Below are positions 7,563 through 14,838 of a DNA stretch of 37,403 nucleotides, piece by piece; the stretch's first letter is position 1, and each line of letters begins with the position of its first letter. The DNA is taken from the NCBI GenBank assembly GCA_016871355.1, contig VFZC01000024.1, forward strand, positions 1 to 37,403, written 5' to 3'. Position numbers and translations under genes: made by a program. The notes beneath the pieces were generated by a model. The model did not search any database. It was not told where the DNA came from and saw only the letters and a program-made list of their open reading frames with translations. This stretch comes from Actinomycetota bacterium (GTDB lineage Bacteria; Actinomycetota; Acidimicrobiia; Acidimicrobiales; Ilumatobacteraceae).

Positions 7563-8467
7563 TTCACGTCGCGGTTGAGTCCGCGCCAACCAAGGGCGGC
7601 TGCACCCACGAGTGGGCCGCGATCACCGAGGCGGGCCGGCACCACGCGCGCACCTTTCGAGAAATCGAGACGACACTGTTCGTCGAGGACCTGTTGAGCA
7701 CTGGCGAAGAACGTGGGGCCGAAGCCGAGCGCGACACCACCGCCGATCACGGCCAACTTCAGATCGAAGAAGTTGCACACGCTCGCCACGGCCAAGCCGA
7801 CCATACGACCCGTGCGCTGCATGATGTCGTAGGTGGGCTGCGTGGGTGGGCGACCGGTGATCGCCTCGATCGCGATGCCCGACGCTTCGGCTTCCAAGCA
7901 CCCGCGCGCGCCGCAACCGCAGCGATGTCCTTCGGGATTCACGATCACGTGGCCCACGTGCCCGGCGTTGCCCGACGCTCCGTCGAGCAACTTGCCGTCG
8001 AGCACGATGCCTCCACCCACACCGGTGCTCACGACCATTCCGATGAAATTGGTTTCACCTTGGGCGGCGCCGAGCCACCCCTCGGCGAGGGCGAAGGCCT
8101 TGGCGTCGAGATCACCGAACACGGGAACTTCCATTCCTGCGTCTCGCAACGTGTCGCCCACCGCTTCGCGCAAAGGAAACCGACGCCACGCTGGGATGTT
8201 CAACGGCGACACCGTCTCGCAATCGGTATCGATGGGGCCAGCCGAGCCGATACCGACGACGACGATGCGACCGTTGTGGGTGTCGACGGCGCGCTGCACT
8301 TGACGACGAACGAGCGAGGCGAGCGACTCAAACAAGTCGTTGGCGCGCTTGTCGAGATCGGTGCGCACCATGTCGCGGTGGACGAGGTTTCCCCGGCGAT
8401 CGACGAGTCCGACGGCCATCTTGGTTCCGCCGATGTCGATCGCGAGTGCCACGTCGGTATTCGCCAC
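7541..8467 (-). CDS. ROK-family glucokinase / sugar kinase
   Basis: A 308-residue ROK protein. It has the phosphate-binding motif AIDIGGTKMAVG near the N-terminus (9-20), VVGIGSAGPID, GDLDAKAFALAEG near residue 115, STGVGGGIV, and the ROK zinc signature with GHVIVNPEGHRCGCGARGC at ~172-190. These support ATP-dependent phosphorylation of glucose or a related sugar in the cytoplasm. There is no N-terminal helix-turn-helix, so it is a kinase rather than a ROK repressor. The GTG at 8467 is chosen because it precedes the kinase fold by a few residues; the frame stays open to 8683 but would cross the divergent lipoprotein gene. Confidence 0.85.
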   Translation of the reverse strand: MANTDVALAIDIGGTKMAVGLVDRRGNLVHRDMVRTDLDKRANDLFESLASLVRRQVQRAVDTHNGRIVVVGIGSAGPIDTDCETVSPLNIPAWRRFPLREAVGDTLRDAGMEVPVFGDLDAKAFALAEGWLGAAQGETNFIGMVVSTGVGGGIVLDGKLLDGASGNAGHVGHVIVNPEGHRCGCGARGCLEAEASGIAIEAITGRPPTQPTYDIMQRTGRMVGLAVASVCNFFDLKLAVIGGGVALGFGPTFFASAQQVLDEQCRLDFSKGARVVPARLGDRGPLVGAAALGWRGLNRDVNQPPNAR

Positions 8468-8511
8468 CTCGCGCAGGTTAGCGATTACGGTGGTGGCGGC
8501 GATCGAGTACA

Positions 8512-8543
8512 CGGCTCGTCGTGACGAATGAAGGGACGAGCCG
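8512..8543 (+). promoter_or_regulatory. Inverted repeat abutting a lipoprotein start codon
   Basis: Arms CGGCTCGTC (8512-8520) and GACGAGCCG (8535-8543) are perfect nine-base complements around a 14-base loop. The right arm ends exactly before the ATG at 8544. The likely ribosome binding site (GAAGGGACGAG) lies partly in the loop and partly in the right arm. The structure could modulate translation of the lipoprotein, or act at DNA level as an operator in this divergent promoter region. Confidence 0.35.
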
Positions 8544-8906
8544 ATGAGAAACTCGCGACTCATTGGTCTGGCCTGTTCGATTCTTCTGTTCGCGGCCCCG
8601 GCCTGTGGCGGAGACAGCTCGTCGAATGACGGCGGAGGCAACGGCGGGAATGCTGCCAGCAGTGACGGCTCGAACGCCGACAAGGTCGCTCAGTCGGTGA
8701 TCGATTCGGCCGCCGAAGAAGGCGTCGACATCGACGAGGACTGCATCCGCGAGGCCGTTACCGCGATTCCCGAGGCCGACCTGCAGATCATGGTCGACAA
8801 TCTCGCCGCTCTCGACTCGGGTGATGCCGACGTCGACACGATCGGAATCAGCGACGAGGGCCTCAACGGACTCAACGCGATTTTCGAATGCATCACCGGC
8901 GGCTGA
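8544..8906 (+). CDS. Small secreted lipoprotein A
   Basis: A 120-residue protein with a short signal sequence, MRNSRLIGLACSILLFAAPA, followed by a cysteine (C21) and a Gly/Asp/Ser/Asn-rich linker, as expected for a lipoprotein anchored outside the membrane. The lipobox (A-P-A-C) is not canonical. The mature part (~60 residues) is acidic and has two cysteines, one in EDCIREA and one in the final FECITGG. It resembles the next gene in layout: anchor, low-complexity linker, and an acidic domain with two cysteines ending in GG. Function is unknown. A GAAGGGA ribosome binding site lies upstream of the ATG. Confidence 0.75.
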   Translation: MRNSRLIGLACSILLFAAPACGGDSSSNDGGGNGGNAASSDGSNADKVAQSVIDSAAEEGVDIDEDCIREAVTAIPEADLQIMVDNLAALDSGDADVDTIGISDEGLNGLNAIFECITGG

Positions 8907-9013
8907 CAGACCTTGATGAAGCCTGAACGACACACGGACATTCGAATCGATCGTTTTTGGCAACATCGACACCAGCTGTTCCGCACCGCGGAGCGTTACA
9001 CCAAGGAAACAAC

Positions 9014-9319
9014 ATGAACAAGTACGTGACAGCCGGTCTCGTGACCGTGGCTCTCGCTCTCGGAGCGAGCGCTTGCGGTGGCGACGACGACAAGAGCGGT
9101 GGCGGTGGATCGGGCAGCGGCGACGTCCGCGAACAGCTCGCCGCCCTGATCAACGAAGACGGTGAACTGGACGAAGCCATGGTCAACTGCATGGTCGACG
9201 CCGCCCTGGAGTCGTTCAGCGAGGACGACATAGCCTCGGTGCTCGACGGTGGCGAACCGTCCCCCGAGGGTGAAGACAAGTTCTTCGATGCCGCACTCGA
9301 CTGCGGCATGGGCGGCTGA
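9014..9319 (+). CDS. Small secreted lipoprotein B
   Basis: A 101-residue protein beginning MNKYVTAGLVTVALALGASAC, a signal peptide with a good lipobox (A-S-A-C). A G/D/S-rich linker and a short acidic domain follow, with cysteines in MVNCMVDAA and in the final ALDCGMGG. The ATG at 9014 is chosen for its signal peptide and the AAGGAA ribosome binding site 7-12 bases upstream; the frame is open from 8957 but that extension is hydrophilic. The shared layout and ending with the preceding lipoprotein suggest an old tandem duplication. Function is unknown. Confidence 0.77.
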   Translation: MNKYVTAGLVTVALALGASACGGDDDKSGGGGSGSGDVREQLAALINEDGELDEAMVNCMVDAALESFSEDDIASVLDGGEPSPEGEDKFFDAALDCGMGG

Positions 9320-9325
9320 CCAGAG

Positions 9326-10300
9326 TCAGTCGTCGACGCGTCGCGCGTCCTCGATGAGGTTGATCTGATACAGAACCTCGTCGAGGGCGTCGGCGGCGCT
9401 GACGGCCGAGAACCGCTGCGGCGTCTCGGGCCCGCAACAACTCGGCACGGGCGACAAGATCGTCCAGGGCCGCGGGTGCAAGAACTGCACCACGCTGTAG
9501 CGCTCGCCTTCGAAACCAGGTGACGCCACCACTCGATGCCAACCAACCGGAATCACTCCGTTGGTGAGACGCTCGAGCATGATCCCGGTGTTGATGATCA
9601 CCTTGTCGTCGGGCGGAATCGCATCGACCCACTGTCCGTCGACTTCCACCTGAAGACCGGGAGCGGTGGCGCGCGGTAACGCGGTGATGAGGTTGATGTC
9701 GCCGTGAGCACCCGCCCACACGTGACCGCCGGCTGGTGCGTCCTTCATGGATGGATAGCGAATCGCGCGGGTGAGCGTAGGACCGTCTTGAACCATGTCG
9801 TCGAAGAATGTTTCACCGCAACCGATTCCGAGGGCGATCACGCGCAAGAAGCGACGCTGCAGATCGGCGATCGCGTCGTGGAACGCGTACAGAACTTTGG
9901 AGATACCCGGGACCACGGCATCGGGGAGCAATTGGTCGGGATACGACCCGGGGAACTTGCGGCGCAGCGGATGACCGGTCGCGATGGGCGACGCCCAGTT
10001 GAGCATCTCTTTCCAGTCGGGCTTGTCGCTGGAGGCCGCGGTCTCGACCAACAGGCCGGTGTAGCCGGTCTGGCCGTGCGCACCCGGGGCCACGAAGTTC
10101 TGTTTCACGTCGGGCGCCATCGAGAAGAACTCGCGCAGCATTCCGTAGGCGGAATCGAGCAGATCGTCCGACAGGTCGGAGCTCGTGTACACGAATCCGG
10201 TTTCGAGACTGCGACGGACTCCGTCGACCACGGCACGACGGGTCGATTCGGACCCGGACTCGAAGGCGAGCAGATCGACGTCGAGGATCTGACTGGTCAT
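9326..10300 (-). CDS. 2-oxoglutarate/Fe(II)-dependent oxygenase (isopenicillin N synthase-like)
   Basis: A 324-residue protein of the isopenicillin-N-synthase-like family. An N-terminal DIOX_N-type region is followed by the jelly-roll core. The iron ligands are visible as H-x-D in AHGDINLITAL (~199/201) and the distal histidine in GWHRVV (~253). The R-x-S cosubstrate motif is in GERYSVVQFLHP (~265). Such enzymes hydroxylate, desaturate or cyclise small molecules using O2; the substrate cannot be told here. ATG 10300 is used because the family N-terminus (ILDVDLLAF) begins there. It sits nine bases from the end of the next minus-strand gene, so co-transcription with the PLP genes is likely. 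Confidence 0.84.
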   Translation of the reverse strand: MTSQILDVDLLAFESGSESTRRAVVDGVRRSLETGFVYTSSDLSDDLLDSAYGMLREFFSMAPDVKQNFVAPGAHGQTGYTGLLVETAASSDKPDWKEMLNWASPIATGHPLRRKFPGSYPDQLLPDAVVPGISKVLYAFHDAIADLQRRFLRVIALGIGCGETFFDDMVQDGPTLTRAIRYPSMKDAPAGGHVWAGAHGDINLITALPRATAPGLQVEVDGQWVDAIPPDDKVIINTGIMLERLTNGVIPVGWHRVVASPGFEGERYSVVQFLHPRPWTILSPVPSCCGPETPQRFSAVSAADALDEVLYQINLIEDARRVDD

Positions 10301-10310
10301 GACGTCAACG

Positions 10311-11381
10311 CTAACGGTTGAGCGCTTGATCGAGGTCGCGCCACAGATCGTCGACGTCTTCGATACCGACCGACATGCGCACGAGACCCGGCTCGACGTG
10401 CGCATCACCCGGATACTTCTGACGTCGCTCCATGGTGGTCTCGACACCACCCAGACTGGTGGCCTCGACGATCACTTGGGTGGACGCACACACTCGGTCG
10501 GCGGCTGACGCCCCACCCCGCACCACGAAACTCACCATCGGGCCGACTCGTCGTACCGACTCGACCGCGCGATGGGAGGCCAGACGTTCGGCGAGTACAC
10601 CGGCCGACTCGGAGGCTGCTGCGTAGCGGAGTGGCAAGGTGCGTAGTCCGCGCAGCGCGAGGAACGCTTCGAGGGCGCCGGGCGTGGCGCCTTGAACCAC
10701 GCGGGCCCGCGCCAAGGCGTCGTACACGGCGTCGTCGTTGGTGCAGGCGAGGCCGATGAGCAGATCGCTGTGGCCACCGATGAACTTGGTGCCCGAGTGC
10801 ATGACCACCGTGGCCCCGTTGGCCAAGGGTTGAACGCCGATGGGCGTGGCGAAGGTCGAGTCGACCACGGTGCGAACTCCGCGCGCACTCGCTTCACGAC
10901 ACAAACGAGCGAGATCGGCTTCGTCGAGAGTGGGATTGGTGGGTGTTTCGATCCAGAGCAGCACTCCGTCGGCGCCGAGCGACGCATCACGTTCGGCCCG
11001 TTCGATCGCCGCGACCACCTCGAGCGTGTTCTGAATGACGACGGGAACCGTGGTGAGAGTTCCGCGTTCGGCCAAGTCGCTGAGCAACGCGCGAACTCCG
11101 AGATAACTCACCGATGGCACCACCACGATCTGTGGGCGTAGTGCGAACAGAATCGCCGACGCCACGGCCATACCCGACGAGTACGAGAGGCAGCGCCCAC
11201 CTTCGAGTCGGCCCACCGCATCTTCGAGCGACGCCCAGGTGTCGGTTCCGTGGGTGCGCGAGTACTCCGGACCACTGCGGAAGTTGGACGCCAACGTGAT
11301 GGGCGTGTTGAGCGGATCGCCGGGTTGATCGGGTCGCCCGGCCGTGACGGCAACGGTGCGCGGCTTGGGTTGCTCAGTCAT
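10311..11381 (-). CDS. Cys/Met-metabolism PLP enzyme (cystathionine gamma-synthase family)
   Basis: A 356-residue fold-type I PLP enzyme of the trans-sulfuration family. Visible motifs are LEGGRCLSYSSGMAV (PLP phosphate site), WIETPTNPTLDEAD, and the PLP lysine in MHSGTKFIGGHSD (K at ~199). It also has the late TSLGGVETTMERR block and GLVRMSVGIED. Members make or break C-S bonds in cystathionine, homocysteine or methionine; the exact reaction is unresolved. The ATG at 11381 overlaps the preceding gene by eight bases, indicating coupling to the D-cysteine desulfhydrase-like gene. Confidence 0.85.
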   Translation of the reverse strand: MTEQPKPRTVAVTAGRPDQPGDPLNTPITLASNFRSGPEYSRTHGTDTWASLEDAVGRLEGGRCLSYSSGMAVASAILFALRPQIVVVPSVSYLGVRALLSDLAERGTLTTVPVVIQNTLEVVAAIERAERDASLGADGVLLWIETPTNPTLDEADLARLCREASARGVRTVVDSTFATPIGVQPLANGATVVMHSGTKFIGGHSDLLIGLACTNDDAVYDALARARVVQGATPGALEAFLALRGLRTLPLRYAAASESAGVLAERLASHRAVESVRRVGPMVSFVVRGGASAADRVCASTQVIVEATSLGGVETTMERRQKYPGDAHVEPGLVRMSVGIEDVDDLWRDLDQALNR

Positions 11382-12390
11382 GATGCACGAACACTTCTGG
11401 TTGACCTCCGGTGTGGATCCACACCACATTGTCGCCGCTCGCCCACCGACCGTCGGCGGCATTGCCCAACAGGCCGGCCATACCCTTGGCCGTGTACACG
11501 GCGTCGAGCACCCAGGCGCCGGTGCGCGCGGCCCAGTCGGCCGCTCCGGTCGATTCGGGCGTGGCGATCGCGTAGTCGGCACCCAACCAACGCGCGTCCA
11601 CGTCCACATCGGCCGTCTCGACGCGTCCGGGTAGCCCGGCCTGCCGCAACGCATCGTTGGCGAGTTGATCGACACTCGGGAATCCGGCCACGACACCCTT
11701 GGCCACTCCGATGGCGACGACCGGTGGATGCGCCAAGCCGAGCACGCGACGCCACGCGCGCCCCGCCACCAGACCCGCGTGCGTGCCTCCGCTCGACGAC
11801 GTGAACACGATGGCACGGGGAGTGAAGCCACTGCTGGTGCACTGCTCGACGATCTCGTCGTACGCGAGCACGTAGCCGAGCGCACCCACGTGCGTGGAGC
11901 CTCCGATCGGAATGGAATACGGCGTGAGCCTCTGTGCCGCCAACTCGTCGGTGAGTGATTCGCGCGCGATCTCGAGCACTCCCCACTCGGACGGACCGGC
12001 TCCGGTGAAGTGCATGTGCGCGCCGAACCGATCGGACAACAACTGGTTGCCTTCGAGACGATCGGGGCGATCGCCGGCGAGGACGAGATGCGTTTCGAGG
12101 CCGAGCAGGGATCCGGCGGCCGCTGTCATGCGGCAGTGATTCGACTGACCCGCACCGACGGTGACGAGCGCACGCGCACCATTGCGTACGGCGTCACCGC
12201 ACAAGAACTCGAGTTTGCGGGCCTTGTTGCCGCCCATGCCCAAGCCGGTGAGGTCGTCGCGTTTCACCCACAACCGAACACCGTTGCCGACGAGCGGGCC
12301 GCGTTCGAGCGGCGTGGGCAGAGTGGCCAGTCGGACGCGCGGTACGCCGTGCCATTCGGTGAGGCGTTCAGTGGCGAGATCCGACGTCAC
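11374..12390 (-). CDS. D-cysteine desulfhydrase / ACC deaminase family PLP enzyme
   Basis: A 338-residue fold-type II PLP enzyme. GMGGNKARKLEF carries the PLP lysine (K56), followed by TVGAGQSNHCRMTAA and the glycine-rich TSSSGGTHAG phosphate loop. The pattern fits the D-cysteine desulfhydrase / 1-aminocyclopropane-1-carboxylate deaminase family, which cleaves D-cysteine to pyruvate, H2S and ammonia or opens the ACC ring. Coupling to a trans-sulfuration enzyme favours a sulfur amino-acid substrate (inference). It is divergent from ung with a ~33-base gap. Confidence 0.84.
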   Translation of the reverse strand: MTSDLATERLTEWHGVPRVRLATLPTPLERGPLVGNGVRLWVKRDDLTGLGMGGNKARKLEFLCGDAVRNGARALVTVGAGQSNHCRMTAAAGSLLGLETHLVLAGDRPDRLEGNQLLSDRFGAHMHFTGAGPSEWGVLEIARESLTDELAAQRLTPYSIPIGGSTHVGALGYVLAYDEIVEQCTSSGFTPRAIVFTSSSGGTHAGLVAGRAWRRVLGLAHPPVVAIGVAKGVVAGFPSVDQLANDALRQAGLPGRVETADVDVDARWLGADYAIATPESTGAADWAARTGAWVLDAVYTAKGMAGLLGNAADGRWASGDNVVWIHTGGQPEVFVHHD

Positions 12391-12423
12391 GCTTCGAGGC
12401 TACGAGACGATGTCGAATCGCAC

Positions 12424-13110
12424 ATGGCCGACTGCCAAGATGAGCCGGTGCCGACCACCGACTGGAACCCGATTCTGCGGGCCGAGTTCAATGAGCCGTA
12501 CTGGGGGGAACTCCAGTCGTTCGTGGCCGACGAAAGGTTGCGCGGTCCCGTCTATCCGCCGGCGGCCGATGTGTTCGCCGCGTTGCATCTCACGACGTAC
12601 GCCGACACCAAAGTGGTGATCCTCGGCCAGGATCCGTATCACGGGGCCGGTCAGGCTCATGGTCTGTGTTTCTCGGTGCGTCAGGGTGTGGCGATTCCGC
12701 CGTCGCTGCGCAACATCTACCAAGAACTCCGAGACGACCTCGGCTCCACGATTCCGAAGCACGGCAACTTGGAGCAGTGGGCACGACAAGGTGTGCTGTT
12801 GCTCAACACCACGCTCACGGTTCGCGCCGGTCAAGCCGCGTCACATCAGGGTCAGGGCTGGGAACGCTTCACCGATCGGGTGATCGGCGCCGTGAACGCC
12901 AAGACCGATCGCGTGGTGTTCTTGTTGTGGGGCGCGCCGTCACGAAAGAAGAAGTCGCTCATCGACGCGAGCCGCCACACGATCATCGAGTCGGCTCATC
13001 CGTCGCCGCTCTCGGCCCACAACGGGTTCTTCGGGTCCCGACCCTTCTCGCGCGCGAATGCCGCGTTGCGAGAAGGGGGCCGGGACCCGATCGATTGGCA
13101 GATCAGCTAG
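12424..13110 (+). CDS. ung: Uracil-DNA glycosylase (family 1)
   Basis: A 228-residue family 1 UDG that excises uracil from DNA in base excision repair. The catalytic water-activating motif GQDPYHG is at 68-74 (D70). LLLNTTLTV forms the uracil pocket, and HPSPLS (~192-197) is the minor-groove intercalation loop. The start is either ATG 12424 or GTG 12448 (protein beginning MPTTDWNP); the latter has a weak GATGAG upstream. The frame is open further upstream, but that part lies opposite the desulfhydrase-like gene. The 3' end overlaps the convergent binding-protein gene by eight bases. Confidence 0.93.
   Translation: MADCQDEPVPTTDWNPILRAEFNEPYWGELQSFVADERLRGPVYPPAADVFAALHLTTYADTKVVILGQDPYHGAGQAHGLCFSVRQGVAIPPSLRNIYQELRDDLGSTIPKHGNLEQWARQGVLLLNTTLTVRAGQAASHQGQGWERFTDRVIGAVNAKTDRVVFLLWGAPSRKKKSLIDASRHTIIESAHPSPLSAHNGFFGSRPFSRANAALREGGRDPIDWQIS
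13031..13090 (-). terminator. Long inverted repeat in the ung 3' end, possible terminator for the binding-protein gene
   Basis: Bases 13031-13051 and 13068-13090 are near-complementary arms (core GGGTCCCG paired with CGGGACCC, and CTTCTCGC paired with GCGAGAAG) separated by 16 bases. It lies inside the ung coding sequence but directly downstream of the stop of the convergent gene that ends at 13103. It could therefore terminate transcription of that gene. There is no T-run. The arms encode ordinary UDG residues (GSRPFSR and REGGRDP), so coding chance is an alternative. Confidence 0.4.
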
Positions 13111-14836
13111 CCGGACTCGGGAAGTCGCGTGGCTCTTCGCCAGCCGGTGGTGTGTCGTAGATCGTGACCGAACCATCAACCACGAAGAGTTTGTCTTCAC
13201 TCGGCCATTCACCGGGCAAGAAACGCTTGCCGCCATCCACGTAACGGGTCATGCCCGTTCCGTCCTTGCGGATCTCGTCCGGGCCGGTGGCGGCGGCGTC
13301 CCACCAGAACAGCGTGGCGTCGTCGATGCCGGAATAATCAGGCTTGTCCCAGATGCCGTGGTCACCCCAGGTGAGCCGGGGTGCGCTGATCGCGTTGCCC
13401 GAGTCTAAGCTCCGGATGGCCTCGGCCAGTGATTCATGCGTGAGGTTGGGCCCCGCGCTCTGCAACGCCGACATCAACAAGAAGAACGGCGGCATGTACA
13501 CACCGATCGAGTCCTCGGCCGCCGGCGTCTTGCCGGTGAACCACGAGTACAGGGCGTAGTAGCCACTTGTCTCCGGAACGAGCCGAGCAGCCAGGCTCGT
13601 CACGCCGAAGGCGTGCGCCCACTGCGCCTGATCGTACGAACGACCGAACGCGGTCGTGTCGGTCAAGGTCGCCGCCGCCACGATCCACTCGGGGAAGTAC
13701 TCCTGCGCGGTTGCTTCACGCGTGAAGTCGCGCGGCGCAACCGGATCGGTGGCGAGGATCACCGAAGTAACGCCAGACGCCTTCAACTTCGCGATGGCTT
13801 GTGAAGCCGTCTGCTGCAAAGTACCCGGGTCGAGAACGTACGGAATCACTTCGGCGGGTTCGGCTCCGACTTCCGCGAGGCGCGACACCATGAGGTCGGC
13901 CAACACCTTCGATTCGGAGCTGCCTTCCACGTACATCAAACCGAACTTGCGCGTGGTCTCCTTGAAGGCGTCACCGGCGTGCACGGCCGGCTTGCCGGCC
14001 AACTGCTTGCCGATGAACTCGACCACGTGCACCTGCTTCTGTTCGGCCGCACCATCGATGCCCCACACGTACGGGTCGCGCTCGGCGTACCACTCGGGCG
14101 AACCACCACCACACGAGATACAGAGGATCTCGCGGGCCGCCAACTCGTCACCGAACGCGTTGGTCAAAGCGGGTCCGCCGATCACCGCGAACGGCTTGAA
14201 CTCGTCGGCGATGCGCTGCGCATCGGCCCGGGCCGTCACTTCATCAGTGGACAAGCCGGTGCTCTCGTACTTGACGTAGTTGATCTTGCGTCCGTAGAAC
14301 TCGTAATACGTCTGGAAGTACTCGATGAAGTCACGAATGACTTCCTCTTCCTGCGCATTAGTGTCGTCCACCTTGATCGCATCGGTGATGTAGTTGATCA
14401 CCGGGTCACCATCCGGAGCCATGTAGTGGACGATCGTGATCTCATCGGCCGTGACGCCGACGTCGGTGGCACCACCGTTGTCTCCGGTGAACGGAGCCAT
14501 GCAGAACGGTGCGAAGTAGTCGATCACGGCGATGCGACCGACCGATGTGTCACAGCGCGCACCCCAGTCGATATCACCCTCGACACCGAGTTCCTGAGCC
14601 TGCGGGTACGAGAGCGGATACGTCCATCCGCCATCGGTGGGTGCTTCCGATCCTGCGGGAGCCTCGGTGGCGGCCGGGGCCGCGGTGGTGTCGGTGGACT
14701 CTCCGTCGTCACCACCACCGCCGGCCAGCGCCACGATCGCCACGACGATCACGGCCACCACGGCGATGCCGATGAGCGGACCCCACTTCTTGAGCGAACG
14801 CGACCCCTCGGCCGGTCCACTGCTGGCTGGTTGCAT
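13103..14836 (-). CDS. Membrane-anchored ABC transporter substrate-binding protein (branched-chain amino-acid type)
   Basis: A 577-residue protein with a cytoplasmic N-terminus of ~18 residues and one membrane segment (PLIGIAVVAVIVVAIVALAG, ~20-39). A Thr/Ala/Glu/Pro linker and a type I periplasmic binding fold of the LivJ / Peripla_BP_6 kind follow, with blocks such as VGVTADEITIVHY, FKPFAVIGGPA, and ASGVTSVILATDPVAP. There is no lipobox, so anchoring is by the membrane segment. It is longer than usual LivJ (~370-400 residues). AAGGGGG upstream of ATG 14836 is a strong ribosome binding site lying at the end of the preceding gene, two bases away. It is the third gene of the Liv-type operon; the ligand is unknown. 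Confidence 0.84.
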   Translation of the reverse strand: MQPASSGPAEGSRSLKKWGPLIGIAVVAVIVVAIVALAGGGGDDGESTDTTAAPAATEAPAGSEAPTDGGWTYPLSYPQAQELGVEGDIDWGARCDTSVGRIAVIDYFAPFCMAPFTGDNGGATDVGVTADEITIVHYMAPDGDPVINYITDAIKVDDTNAQEEEVIRDFIEYFQTYYEFYGRKINYVKYESTGLSTDEVTARADAQRIADEFKPFAVIGGPALTNAFGDELAAREILCISCGGGSPEWYAERDPYVWGIDGAAEQKQVHVVEFIGKQLAGKPAVHAGDAFKETTRKFGLMYVEGSSESKVLADLMVSRLAEVGAEPAEVIPYVLDPGTLQQTASQAIAKLKASGVTSVILATDPVAPRDFTREATAQEYFPEWIVAAATLTDTTAFGRSYDQAQWAHAFGVTSLAARLVPETSGYYALYSWFTGKTPAAEDSIGVYMPPFFLLMSALQSAGPNLTHESLAEAIRSLDSGNAISAPRLTWGDHGIWDKPDYSGIDDATLFWWDAAATGPDEIRKDGTGMTRYVDGGKRFLPGEWPSEDKLFVVDGSVTIYDTPPAGEEPRDFPSPAS

Positions 14837-14838
14837 GG

